In this document: positions 47,209 through 58,530 of the stretch, piece by piece
Layout: each line of letters opens with the position of its first letter
How positions within the stretch are numbered: position 1 is the first letter of the stretch
Assembly (NCBI RefSeq): GCF_027409185.1
Contig: NC_084461.1
Span: 156,670,001-156,734,000 of the forward strand
Source: Cynocephalus volans
Taxonomy: Eukaryota; Chordata; Mammalia; Dermoptera; Cynocephalidae
Direction of reading: 5' to 3'
DNA: 64,000 bases
Made by a program: the position numbers and the translations under genes
Notes under the pieces: generated by a model
What the model was told of the DNA's origin: nothing
The model's input: the letters and a program-made list of their open reading frames with translations, nothing else
Databases searched by the model: none

Positions 47209-47221
47209 TGTTGCCTTTTTA
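47209..47221. repeat. Target-site duplication, right copy
   Basis: TGTTGCCTTTTTA, identical to 40203-40215. Confidence 0.85.
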
Positions 47222-47449
47222 GATAGGCATCTTTTGCTTAGTAATACTCATTTAAGTTTCCTCCATGTCTTTTTATAGCTTGATAGCTCATTTCTTACTA
47301 GCTTTGAATAATATTTCATTTTCTAGATGTGCCATAGTTTATCCATTCACTTACTGAAGGACAGCTTAGTTGCTTCCAAGCTTTGGCAGTTATGAATAAA
47401 GCTGCTATAATCATCTATGTACAGGTTTTGTGTGAAATAAGTTTTCCCT

Positions 47450-47626
47450 TTTTTTTTTTTTTTTAAAGATGACTGGTAAGGGGATCTCAACCCTTGACTT
47501 GGTGCTGTCAGCACCACGCTCTCCTAAGTGAGCTAATCGGCCATCCCTATATAGTGAGTAATCTGAACCCACGGCCTTGGTGTTATCAGCACCACACTCT
47601 TCCAAGTGAGCCACGGGCCAGCCCAT
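47450..47626 (-). mobile_element. CYN SINE dimer
   Basis: T run, then AAAGATGACTGGTAAGGGG, a CCATCCCTATATAG linker and a GCCACGGGCCAGCCC end. Confidence 0.9.
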
Positions 47627-47789
47627 CTCTTATGTTATCTTGTAAGAATTTTATAGTTTTGTGTTTTACATTTATGTCCGTGACCCATTTTGAGTTAATT
47701 TTTCTGAAGGGTGTAAGGTCTGTCAAGAATCCCTTTTTTTTTTTTTTTTTTTGCATGTGGATGATCATTTATTCCAGCATCATTAGTTG

Positions 47790-47920
47790 TTTTGTTTTGG
47801 GTTTTGTTTGTTTGTTTTGGGTTTTTTGTTTGTTTGACTGCTGGCCAGTAAGGGGAACTGAACCCTTGACTTTTGTGTTATAGGTCTGTGGTCTAACGAG
47901 CTGAGCTAATCAGCCATCCC
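47790..47920 (-). mobile_element. CYN SINE monomer
   Basis: (GTTT)n-rich tail, GACTGCTGGCCAGTAAGGGG to CTAATCAGCCATCCC. The flanks share CATCATT(A)GTTG. Confidence 0.85.
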
Positions 47921-48566
47921 ATCATTTGTTGAAAAGATTATCTTTTTGTGTTGCTTTTTTGCTCCTTTGTCCACAATCAGTTGACTATATGGGTCTATTT
48001 TTGTGCTCTCTATGATTTTGTTCTCCTTTAATACTGAGTTGGCTATTCTGTCTCTCCATGTAAACTTTAGAATCAGTTTGTTAATATCCACAGAATAACT
48101 TGCTGGGTTTTTAATTGGGATTGCCTTGAATCAGTAGATCAAGTTGGGAAGAACTGATGTCTTGACAATATTGATTCTTCATATCCATGAACGTGGAATC
48201 TTTCCATTTGTTTCTTTGATATCTTTCATCAGAGTTTTGTAGTTTTCCTTATATAGATCTTGTGTATATTTTGTTAGATTTATACCTAAATATTTTATTT
48301 TGGGGATGCTATTGTAAATGGTTATACATTTTTTATTTCAAATTTCACTTTTTTATGGCTGGTATATAGGAAAGTGATTAACTTTTGTATATTAACCTTA
48401 TTCCTTGTAACCATGCTATACTTGCTTATTAGTTCTAGGAGGTTTTTTTGGTCAGTTCTTTCCGATTTTCGACATGGATGATCATGTCATCTACTGTTTT
48501 CTTCTCAATCTGTATACTTCTTGTTCCTTTTCTTGTCTTAATCACATTAGTTATGACTTCAGGTAT

Positions 48567-48670
48567 GGTGTTTTTTGTGGTTTTTTTGGTGGCTGGACAG
48601 TAAGGGGATTTGAACGCTTGACCTTAGTGTTTTAAGGTTGCACTCTAACCAACTGAGCTAACTAGCCAGC
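48567..48670 (-). mobile_element. CYN SINE monomer
   Basis: GGTGGCTGGACAGTAAGGGG to CTAACTAGCCAGCC, inside old L1 RT sequence. Confidence 0.88.
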
Positions 48671-49359
48671 CATCCTGTACAATGTTGAAAAGCATTGATG
48701 AGAGAGGATACATCCTTACATTGTTCCTGATCTTAGCAGGAAAATTTTTTAAAAGTTTCTAACCATTAAGTGTGATATTAGCTGTAGGTTTTTTGTAGAT
48801 GTTCTTTATCAAGTTGAGGAATGTCCTCCCTATTCCTAGTTTGTTGAGAATTTTTATCATGAATGGGTGTTGTGTTTTGTCAAATGTTTCTTCATCATAT
48901 ATTGATATAATCATGTGATTTTTCTTCGTTAGCCTGTTGATGTGATGAATTACATTTATTGATTTTTGAATGTTGAAACAGCCTTGCATACCTGGTATAA
49001 ATCCCACTGGTTGTGGTGTATAATTCTTTTTTATGTTTTTGAATTTGATTTTGTAATATCTTGTTGAGGATTTTTTCATCTATGTTTATGAGAGATGTTG
49101 GTCTGTAGTTTTTTCTTGTAATGTCTTTGTCTGGTTTTAGTATTAGGGTAATGCTGGCCTCATAGAATGAGGAAGTAGTTCTGTCTTCTGTAAGAGACTG
49201 TAGAGAATTGACATAATTTCTTCCTTAAATGTTTGATAAAACTTGCCAGAGAATCCATCTGGGCCTAGTGCTTTCTGTTTTATGAGGTTATAAATTATTG
49301 ATTCAGTTTCTTTAATAAATATAGGCCTATTCAGATTGTTTCGGTGAATTTTTTTTTTA

Positions 49360-49490
49360 ATTCCTTCAATTTATTACTAGATGGAAGCTCCACAAAGGCA
49401 GAAATTTTCTGTTTTGCTTATTAGGAACTTCAGTGTCTATCTTGGTGCCTATTACATACAAATTTAATAGACACTTGTTGGGTGAATAGA
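49360..49490 (+). mobile_element. L2 LINE 3' end
   Basis: 'CTAGATGGAAGCTCCACAAA' to 'AGACACTTGTTGGGTGAATA' is the well-known L2 3' phrase in sense. Confidence 0.75.
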
Positions 49491-49642
49491 TTATAGTTTA
49501 AGTTTTTAGAAAAAGTCTGTAAAGGGGGGAAGCCAAATTTTATTTATCACTGAAACAGTTTTTGATTGGGGCTAAGGTTTCTTATCCAGGGCTTGATGCC
49601 CATTATAACACTTGAGGCCCATTCTCAGCCAGTATAACTTTA

Positions 49643-51151
49643 TTTTATTTTATTAATATTATTTTCTTACATTCTGTGATGTTGCTGCAGAGCAGTTGGG
49701 AGGGAGGGGGAGAGGGGAAAGGGGAAGGAAATGTGATGGAAGGAGGAGGGGCGGGATTGAGGCCTGTGGCAGCCCCCACATTCCCACAGTGGAGGAGGGG
49801 GGGCTTCCAGCAGTGGTTTGGTTATTGCCGGGCTGGGTGCAGGTGTCAGGGGTGTGTGGCAAAAACCTTCACCTCATACCTCCTCAGCTTGGGAACCCAG
49901 GGTCCTTCTTGCTGCAGCTTGGTGGTCGTCACTGGGCTGGTTGCTTGTGTTGTGGGGGCATGACTGAGGCCTGAGGCCCCCCACCACCCCAGCTCGGGAG
50001 AGCCTGGGGCACTTCCTGCAGCAGCTCAGTGGTCATAGCTGGGGTGGTTGCACTTGGTGGAGTGTGGCTGAGACCTGAGGCCCCCACCCTCAGGACTGGT
50101 TGCAGGTGTGTATGGGGGGGGGGCATGGCTGAGGCCCCCGACCCTCCCTACTTTCTGGTTTGGTAGCCCAGGGGACTTCCTGTCCTTCTAGATGTTACAG
50201 GTGTTCTTTGGTGAAATGAGATCTTTACTAGTTAATATCAAACTTTGTCTCTGGTTGTAGGTACTTTGTTTTTTCTTTCAGTTCTGTGTTGTATTATTTG
50301 CTGTTCCCACCACTCTAACTCTGTGCTGGAACTAATTTGCTGTCCTTTGCTTACTTCTAAAATGGGGGAACTTCCTGTGAGGACCAGTACTTGAGCTCTG
50401 TGGTTGAGCTAAATTGCTGTTTTGCTGCTGATGCCCTAGGGAAAGCTTTTTGTGCAGCTCAGGTTTTAATGGTTGACTTTATAGGTGTTTCTGGTTCTAG
50501 TGAAATCCAGTGCACCTGGGTTGTGTAGAAACACTTGTCTGGGCCTGAGTCTTTTCATCAAACTGCACCCCATGCAATTCTGTATTCTTGACCAGTCTCC
50601 TCTGAGTGATCCTACACTGATTGGGGAACAGATCAGCTGTCCTTGCTGTGCTCCAGTGTTCCCCTGGTAGGCCCATTTCCCCCACTGCCCATGCTCCAAA
50701 CACTTCCCATGGGATGGGCCGTGCTCTGGTCCCTTGCAATGACTCACTGGCCTCTGAGTGCCTCCTTTTTTTCAGTTGTTGTGGCTCCTTGGTCCTATGT
50801 GGGTCCACAGAAACCTTATTAGTGGTATTGCTGGCCTGGGGGCCACCAAGGCCCTCTTTTCCCCTGCTGCCTCCAAGCAACTTCATCCGAAAGACACAAC
50901 GGTGGGTTTTTGCCAGCAGGAGCTCCAGCCTGGAAACAGACAGGATTTGAAAGGGTCAGAAGGGTTTTTTCTTTGTCTCATCATGGCTTCTCCCTCCCAC
51001 CTTTGTGCATTCCATAGGTCTCTCCTCCTCTTCCCTTGAGCTCTAGTGGCCCCAGCTTGGCTGTGGTTGCTTTTTTATAGTTGTAAATTGGTTGATTTGT
51101 GGGAGAGAGTGACGTTGGGGACCGTCTATTCCACTGTCTTGACGGGAACTC
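49643..51151 (-). mobile_element. L1 insertion containing only 5'UTR sequence
   Basis: On the minus strand it starts GAGTTCCCGTCAAGACAGTGG-like at 51151, wording typical of the 5' end of older L1 subfamilies. It has GC-rich 5'UTR sequence, then a 3' A-rich tail ((AAAAT)n at 49643-49670). CCAGTATAACTTTA flanks it perfectly (49629-49642, 51152-51165). No ORF1, ORF2 or known 3'UTR is present. 49795-50140 holds about three ~100-bp tandem units with AGGCCTGAGGCCCCC-type cores. Open frames inside are by-products of its GC content. Confidence 0.75.
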
Positions 51152-51198
51152 CCAGTATAACTTTAAACTATCTGTTAAAGTCAAATAGTACAGAATTC

Positions 51199-51291
51199 AG
51201 ACTGGCCAGTTAGCTCAGCTGGTTAGAGTACAGTATTATAACACCAAGGTCAAGGGTTCGGATCCCAATACTGGCCAGCCGCTGGGGGAAA
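51199..51291 (+). mobile_element. Well-preserved CYN SINE monomer
   Basis: GACTGGCCAGTTAGCTCAGC start. The A box TTAGCTCAGCTGGTTAGAG and B box GGGTTCGGATCCC are nearly tRNA-perfect, then ACTGGCCAGCCGC. Flanked by AATAGTACAGAATT at 51185-51198 and 51292-51305. It lies just outside the preceding L1 insertion. Not a tRNA gene: the anticodon arm is altered and an A-rich end follows. Confidence 0.92.
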
Positions 51292-51305
51292 AATAGTACA
51301 GAATT

Positions 51306-53109
51306 AAAATTCAGGTAAAGTCCATAAATTGAAATTAGTTGATGTGTCTCTTAAATATTTTTTCATCCATTGTTTCTCCCTCTTTTTCACCTTCCGATTT
51401 GTTTTTTGAAGAAATGGGTTGTTTATGTCACAGTTTTTCCACAGACTGGATATGAGGGATTGCATCCCAAAGATGGTGTGTACTTTATTTCTTTTTCGCT
51501 TTGTGTTTCTCCTAAATTGGCAATTGATCAAGAGGCTTGATTCAATTCAGGGCTTTTGTTGTTTGGTGTGGGGAAGGAGGTGAGAATGCTTTATATGTGC
51601 AGTGTTTTGTTCATCTCCTAAGAGGTGCAAACTGCCTTTTTTTGCACTGTTAACACTGCCTATGGTTAGCACTGGTGACCATTACCTAGACCTGTGGTTT
51701 TATTAGGCATTGCAAAATGATGGCATTCTAATTCTCTCATTCCTTCTGTATTTATGAAAAAGGATTCCTCCAGAAAATGTTCCGTCACATGTTTAGTTAC
51801 ACTGTATAGTATGTACGGGAAAGGTGGGATAAACTGTTAATTCTTTCAGTATTTACTAGTATTTAAATAACGAGTTGGTTTCCCAGCATCCTCTGAAGTG
51901 ACCAGTGAGGTTTTTAAAAGTTTGAGTATTGCTGTGAACTCATGAATTTAAATATATTAATGTTTTGCAATTCATTACTATTATGCTTATTGAGGCTCAG
52001 CTTGTGCCATCTTTGACAACTGTCTCTTTAGATTGGCTCCTAAGGATTTTTTTGAAAAGAAATCCAGTTGTTACACAATTAATTTTTTAGAGATATAGAA
52101 AAGATTTTTCTTTTAAATTTATAAAAGCCTTACATTATTGATCCTCAAGGCTTTTGTTGTATTGTCATGGCCCCAGTAATCTTTGATAGCTTTTTAGCTT
52201 TCTGATAATGACGAGGTGTTTTAAACTCATCTCATACATTTTTACCTAGATCCAGAAAGCCATTTCTCCAAGGAACCTTGTTTCTTTTTGGTGAAAAATG
52301 ATTATTTCGAGGCCACAGGTATGGGAGCTATGAGAGCTAGTTGCTCCTGTATTGTTCTAGAACTTTTTAGTTGTCAGAGGTAGGAAATACATGTATACAC
52401 AGACACACATATATTTGTATTTATTTTCATTATATATCAATTCAATATTTTCATTTCAAATTCATGACTACCAATTCAAATTTAGTAGTGCATCTTTTAA
52501 TCTCTATCTTCTTTCTCTTATGCCAAAAACTTGGTTCTTAATAAAGCTAACATAATTATTCATTTGCTTTATCATGTAATTAACACATAGCTGTCTCAAA
52601 ACAGCAATACCCATACTGTTATCAACAATACAATTATTTAATACAATTTAAGCCCCCTTTTTTGCAGGGTGTATAATCAATTCACCATGTTTTAAAGTAA
52701 TTTGGGAAATCATTTCTCTGTGTTGATATGCCACAAACTCATTTATATATTATTTATACATTTATTTGACTTTTGCTTCTGATGGTTAGGAATTGCCCGT
52801 GTTGCTTTTTTTTGAATTTTGTTTTATAAAATGATCACATGATTCCAAAGTTAAATCTACATGCAACAGGATATTTAGAGAAATGTAGCTTCTAAAAATT
52901 CCTCTCCCCTATATTCTGTTCCCTCTCTTCCCCTACAGATGAGCTGAAAATTTTTTTAAATTTGCCCTTTCATTTTTAAATATAATTAATATGTATATAT
53001 ATTTATGGCCCTCTTCCTTTTTAAAAGAGAAACAGTACTAATATATACCATACTTTTTTCCAACTTATTTTTATACCTAATATCTCCTGGTGGTCATTCC
53101 ATAGTAGCA
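51306..53109. other. Unassigned intronic sequence
   Basis: AT-rich, without frames, splice signals of note or repeats I can name. Confidence 0.4.
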
Positions 53110-53330
53110 TAGGTTGAGTATTTCTTATCCTAAATGCTTGAGACCAGAAGTATTTCAGATTTTGGATTTTTTTCAGATTTTGTGATACATACTTAACGGT
53201 TCAGCGTCCCTAATTTGATACCTGAAATGCTCCAATAAGCATTTCCTTTGAGTGTCATGTTGGTACTCAAAATGTTTTGGATTTTGGAGCATTTCAGATT
53301 TCAGATTTTCACATTAGGGATGCTAAAACT
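53110..53330 (+). mobile_element. MER2-like TcMar-Tigger element
   Basis: GGTTGAGTATTTCTTATCCT at the left and its counterpart ATTAGGGATGCTAAAACTGT at the right, with repeated 'CAGATTTTGGATTTT' blocks between. Non-autonomous. Confidence 0.7.
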
Positions 53331-53814
53331 GTATAAAGAATTATTCCTCTTTCATTTTTATAGCTGTATAATTCCCATTGTATGAATGTACCATAATTCC
53401 CCATTGATGGACATTTGTGTTATTTGTTATCTTTTTGCTGTAACAAATAGATTAGCAATAAGTAGAATTGTGCATATGTCTTTTTTATTTTTTGCTAGTA
53501 TACCTTTGAGACAGATTCCTAGAAGGATTTCTGGTTCAAAGAATTAAATACTTATGTATATGCATATGAATATGTAACTTTGCTAGATTTCCAGGGATTG
53601 TACCATTTTGTATTCCCACAGTCACCAAAAGTGTGTTTTCAAATTCATTATAGTTTTAATTTACTTTTTAATCTTGAGTTAAGTTGATCAATTTCTTATA
53701 TATTTAAGGACCACTGAAGTTTATGTTTCTATGAATTAACTGTTTTTCTTGCCCACTTTTCTGTTAGATTAGTGGCCTTTTTCTCTATCCTAGAAATTCT
53801 TTATAAAGAATATT
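53331..53814 (-). mobile_element. Old L1 3' part, antisense
   Basis: 'CCACAGTCACCAAAAGTGTG' and 'GAAATTCTTTATAAAGAATA' fit an old antisense L1. It resumes at 54923 after the young insertion and continues, again interrupted, to about 56.7 kb. Confidence 0.7.
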
Positions 53815-54922
53815 CAAGAGTTTTTTTGTAGAGGCTTTAGGCTGTTCGATATATAGGATCATGTCATCTGCAAACAGGGACAGTTTGAATTCATCTTTTC
53901 CAATCCAGATGCCTTTTATTTCCTTCTCTTCTCTGATTGCTCTGACTAGCACTTCCAACACTATGTTGAATAGGAGTGGTGAGAGTGGGCATCCTTGTCT
54001 AGTTCCTGTTCTTAAAGGAAGAGCTTTCAGCTTTTCCCCATTCAGGATGATATCGGCAATGCAACTTTACAACAAAAAAACAAGTAACCCAATTAAAAAA
54101 TGGGCAAAAGAGCTAAATAGGCATTTCTCAAAGGAAGATATACGAATGGCCAACAGACACATGAAAAAAATGCTCAACATCACTCAGCATTCGGGAAATG
54201 CAAATCAAAACCACACTGAGATACCATCTCACCCCAGTTAGGATGGCTAATATCCAAAAGACTCTGAAAAATAAATGCTGGCGAGGTTGCGGAGGAAAAG
54301 GAACTCTCATAAATTGTTGGTGGGACTGCAAAATGGTGCAGCCTCTATGGAAAATGGTATGGAGGTTCCTCAAACAATTGCAGATAGATCTACCATATGA
54401 TCCAGCTATCCCACTGCTGGGAATATACCCAGAGGAATGGAAATCATCAAGTTGAAGGTATATCTGTTTGTTCTCCAATGTAGCAGCACTCTTTACAATA
54501 GCTAAGAGTTGGAACCAGCCCAAATGTCCATCATCAGATGAGTGGATACAGAAAATGTGGTATATCCACACAATGGAATACTACTCAGCTATGAAAAAGA
54601 ATGAAATACTGCCATTTGCAACAACATGGATGGACCTCGAGAGAATTATATTACGTGAAACAAGTCAGGCACAGAAAGAGAAATATCACATGTTCTCACT
54701 TATTTGTGGGAGCCAAAAATAAATAAATAAATACACAGATAAACGGGGGGGGAGAAGACACAATAATTACAATTCCTTGAAGTTGATACGACAAGCAAAC
54801 AGATATGAGGTTGTTGGGAGGGAGGGGGGAGAGGGAGGGGGAGGGAGGTTTCGGTAATGGGCCACAATAATCAACCACATTGTATATTGACAAAATAAAA
54901 TTTAAATTAAAAAAAAAAAAAA
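53815..54922 (+). mobile_element. Young L1 with 5' inversion (twin-priming product)
   Basis: 53815-54058 is antisense and matches 42161-42404 of the full-length L1. 54059-54922 is sense and covers the ORF2 end, the 3'UTR and the A tail. About 1.0 kb of L1 (the counterpart of 41144-42160) is missing between the parts. The fused frame at 53861-54241 is an artefact of the junction. Possible target duplication GAATATT at 53808 and 54924. Confidence 0.9.
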
Positions 54923-55312
54923 GGAATATTAACCCTTTGTCTTTGAAGTAAGTTCTGAATATTATTCCCAGGTCTTTTACTTTGCATGTGTTTGTTTGTT
55001 TGCCTTTCAAAAGTGTTTTTTTTTAAACTTTTATATGCTCAGAATTTTATTTGTATATGATAAAATCTTTTTCTTTATTGCTTATGAATTTTGAGTCATG
55101 GTTAAAATCTTTCCAATTTCCAGGTTATAGAAGAATTCACCTGTTTTATTCTAATATCTGTATGCTTTCTTTCTTTCTTTTTTCTTTTTTTTTTAAAAAA
55201 TATTTAAACCTCTGATCCATTTGAAATTTATCTTGGTATAAGAAGAGATAGATTCCATTTTTTTCTTAGTGACTATCCAGTTGTCCCAACACCACTTATT
55301 AAAAAGCCTGTT
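54923..55312 (-). mobile_element. Old L1, antisense (continuation)
   Basis: 'AACCTCTGATCCATTTGAAA' to 'TGTCCCAACACCACTTATTA' are antisense ORF2 phrases. The frame at 55193-55390 gives '[11 protein letters not shown]' on the minus strand. Confidence 0.75.
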
Positions 55313-56395
55313 AAGAGAATGAAAAGACGAGCCCCAAGACTGGGAGAAAATACTTGCAAAACACATATTTGGAAAAGGACTGGTATCCAAACTGTTGACA
55401 AAAACTCTTAAAACTCAACAATAAAGAAACAACCCAATTAAAAAGTGGGCAAAAGGTCTGAACAGACAACTCACCAAAGAAGATATACAGATGGCAAATA
55501 AAAGCATGTGAAAATAAGCCCAAATCATCTGTCATTAGGGAATTGCAAATTAAAACAACAGTGAAATACCACCACACACCTATTGGAATGGCTAAGATCC
55601 AAAACACTGACAATACCAAATGCTGACAAGAATATGGAATAACAGAAACTCTCATCCATTGGTGGTGGGAGTGCAAAATGGTACAGCCATTTTGGGATAG
55701 GTTAGCAAACATAGCTTTACTGTACGATCTAACATGTCGTGTTCCTAGGTATTTAAATGAGTTGAAAACTTGCATCCACACAAAAACCTGCACACAAATA
55801 TTTATAGCAGCTTTAGTCATAATTGCCAAAACTTGGAAGCAACCAAAATGTCTTTCTTCAGGTGAACAGGTAAACAAACTGGTATGTCCATGCAATGGAA
55901 AATTATTTAGCAAAAAAAGAAATGACCCATTAAGCCATAAAAAGTCATGGAGGAACCTTAAATGCCTCTTGTTGAGTGAAAGAAGCCAGTCTGTGTGACA
56001 TTCTGAAAAAGGCAGAACTATAGAGAGTGTAAAGATCAGTGGTTGCCAGGGATGGGGTCCCAAGGGAAGGAGGAAGAGATGGAGCACAGAGGATTTTTAG
56101 GCAGTGGAACTATGCCCTGTAACTGTTTATGACACCGTAATGGTAGAAGCATGACATGCATTTGGCAAAATGCACAGAATGTATAACACGAAGAATAAAC
56201 CCTAATGTAAACTATGGACTTTAAGTTAATACTAGTGTATAATTGTAACACATGTACCATAGAAATGCAAGAAATTAATAGTGGATACTGGGGGTGGGGA
56301 GTGGACAAAGGACTAAACAGGACCTCTGTGTACTTGCTGTTGAATTTTTCTGTAAACCTAAAATTGCTCTAAGAAATAGTCCATTAATTAAAAAA
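55313..56395 (+). mobile_element. Old L1 3' end, sense, nested in the antisense L1
   Basis: 'CTGGGAGAAAATACTTGCAA' to 'GGTGAACAGGTAAACAAACT' follows ORF2 C-terminus and 3'UTR order in sense, ending in an A-rich run near 56395. The antisense L1 resumes after it, so this was a separate insertion. Confidence 0.75.
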
Positions 56396-56753
56396 AACAA
56401 ATGAACACACACCTTTTCCCCATTGCTTTGAGATGCTTCCTGTATCAATACTAGCTTTCTATAGGTAGTTAGTTGGGTCTGTTTATATATATTTTTTTCT
56501 GTTCCATTGGTCTTTCCATATATATGCCAATATTACTCTTAATTATAGAGGCTTATATTTTAATCTGGAGGCCTGCTCCCCCTCATTACTCTTTTTCAGG
56601 GTTTTCCTGGATTTTCTTGCTTATTTGCTCTTCCAAAAGAACTTTATAATCAACTATTTAAAATTGAAATTTTATGAAATTTGTAAAAGAACTTCAGGGG
56701 TGTGATCGACATCTTTGTGTTGTTGAATATTCCCGTCCAAAGACATGATTATA

Positions 56754-56760
<7 letters not shown>
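56396..56760 (-). mobile_element. Old L1, antisense (last part)
   Basis: 'TTTTCTGTTCCATTGGTCTT' is a standard antisense ORF2 phrase. Ends near a CYN dimer. Confidence 0.65.
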
Positions 56761-56784
<24 letters not shown>

Positions 56785-56936
56785 AGATGACCGGTAAGGG
56801 GATCTTAACCCTTGACTTGGTGTTGTGAGCACCACACTCAGCCAGTGAGCGAACCGGCCATCCGTATATGGGATCCGAACCTGGGGCCTTGGTGTTCTCA
56901 GCACCACACTCTCCCGAGTGAGCCACGGGCCGGCCC
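56761..56936 (-). mobile_element. CYN SINE dimer
   Basis: T run, AAAGATGACCGGTAAGGGG, the CCATCCGTATATGGG linker, and a GCCACGGGCCGGCCC end. Flanked by GATTATATCTTCTT at 56747-56760 and 56937-56950. Confidence 0.92.
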
Positions 56937-56950
56937 GATTATATCTTCTT

Positions 56951-57599
56951 AGAAACTTTTTCACATACATACTGATTCAATATCGCTTGCTGGCCTTTTT
57001 TTTTTTTTTTTTTTTGGTACATCTTTATGTCTTTATGTGACAATTATGTACAGACATTTATGATGGAGTTGGTTCAAGATTTTCCTCTAAGTATTTTTAG
57101 GAAAATTTCTGTATTTGGCAGAGTAATATAAATTCAAATTACTTTGAATGGGGGATTACTTGTACCACAGATATTCTTTTAGAAGTAGGTCGTTGAGATG
57201 GGTATTAATAAAGGTTTATTTACTTTTGTCAGTTTTCTATTGGGTCATCTGAGTATCATTTCACTTTAATTGTCATTTCTCCAACATTATATTTTTGCTC
57301 AAAATGAGTAGCAAAAAATGAAATAACAAAGTAATAAAACTGAAGATTTAATGTTAACTGCTTTCAGTTGTGTGTATATGTCTTTAATACTACCTTTGCC
57401 AAGAGTGCCAGAAGTGATAAATAGCAGAAATCACTATGAACACCTCAGGGGACTGTGGGCTTTGGACTTTGAAAATCTGAAAATTTTCTCATAGTCCTGG
57501 AATATATTTAGAAGAGAAAAACTTTTCGTGCCAAGTATCTGGGAAATTTTTTAGAGGTGTTTTGTAAGTTCTTATTGGGGTTAAAGAAATAAAAGTCAA
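56951..57599. other. Unassigned intronic sequence
   Basis: No repeat, exon or structured RNA recognised. A T run lies at about 56997-57016. Confidence 0.4.
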
Positions 57600-58190
57600 A
57601 AAATCCACTACCCTCAATTAACTCTCCTCTGTCTGCAGTACCACTGCTCTAGTTTATACTTCATTTCTCCTCTGGACTATTCCAATAACTTTTAGTCCTA
57701 GTGCTCCAACTTAAAAGTCTCTCTCCTCTTCAGTTACAGCCTTCCTACTTTTCCCAGAATAATCTTTCTAACAAAAATGATAGGAATGGCATTGATTAGA
57801 GCAGCATGTAACTTTTCTTTGACCCTCATGATCTGATCCATACTTCACTGTCAAACCCCCTACTTCTAACCTTTCCATTTTTAGTCCAGTGATACTTTTT
57901 GGTTCCCCTAACATGTCATTCTCTCTCATGCCTCCATACATGCTCTTCCTTTTTCCCCAAACATCTCCTTCTATTAGTTTTCAGCTCAGAACCTTGATAT
58001 CTTCCATGAAAAATTCCCTGAAAGACTTATTTATTGCTGACGTATGGTGCTTGTCATAATAATATAATTATTTACATGTCTTTTTACTTCACAGAGTTAT
58101 TGGGGATCTGTACTGTGATTTCTTTGTTTTGTACTTGGTGCACAATAGATACTCAGTCAGTTTTTGTTGAATGAATTGAACAATTCACTA
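57600..58190 (+). mobile_element. L2 LINE 3' region
   Basis: Ends with the L2 phrase 'CAGTCAGTTTTTGTTGAATG' and has the preceding pyrimidine-rich blocks (AATTCCCTGAAAGACTTATT). Very old, without frames. Confidence 0.7.
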
Positions 58191-58359
58191 GAAATCTCAC
58201 TTTACCAGAGGGTTGTTATTGTATTATTAATTTTTTTTCTCTCTTGCTTTGTTAAAAGTTTCCAACAACCTTAAGTATCCCATTTTTAGGAGAAAGGGGA
58301 AAGCAAAAATGCAGTTAACCATAATCTCATCTTTGCAGCATGATATATGGGAAACAGCT

Positions 58360-58530
58360 CCATGTTAGGAACTTGGCAATTTAAGATCTGTGAAAGTTGC
58401 TTAATCTTTCTAGGCCTCAGTTTCCATATTTGCAAAAAGGATGATACTTTTAACTTTACAAAGTTGTATGAATGGATGAGAAAGTATATATATACAACTG
58501 TGCTTAGCTCATAGACGTTTTATAAATAGT
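58360..58530 (+). mobile_element. MIR SINE
   Basis: 'CTAGGCCTCAGTTTCCATAT' and 'TGCTTAGCTCATAGACGTTT' fit the MIR consensus in sense. Confidence 0.75.

Larger units (their letters stand above)
47222..49355 (-). mobile_element. Old L1, antisense, 3'UTR to RT, carrying three CYN copies
   Basis: Continues the element at 39.8-40.2 kb. Minus-strand frames show ORF2 wording such as '[20 protein letters not shown]' (48759-49079) and '[19 protein letters not shown]' (47586-47768). Frames are broken, so this is an ancient copy. Confidence 0.85.

Noticed and set aside
49676..51039. Several overlapping frames of 60-130 codons on both strands
   Set aside because: All lie in the GC-rich tandem-repeated L1 5'UTR insertion and have no family resemblance or consistent frame.
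51199..51291. Possible functional tRNA-Ile gene
   Set aside because: A and B boxes are good, but the anticodon arm does not pair properly, an A-rich end follows and target duplications flank it, so it is a SINE.
53861..54241. 126-codon frame that mixes RT-like and C-terminal L1 sequence
   Set aside because: It crosses the inversion junction of the twin-primed L1. Its first part is antisense to ORF2 and the rest is sense, so it is an artefact.
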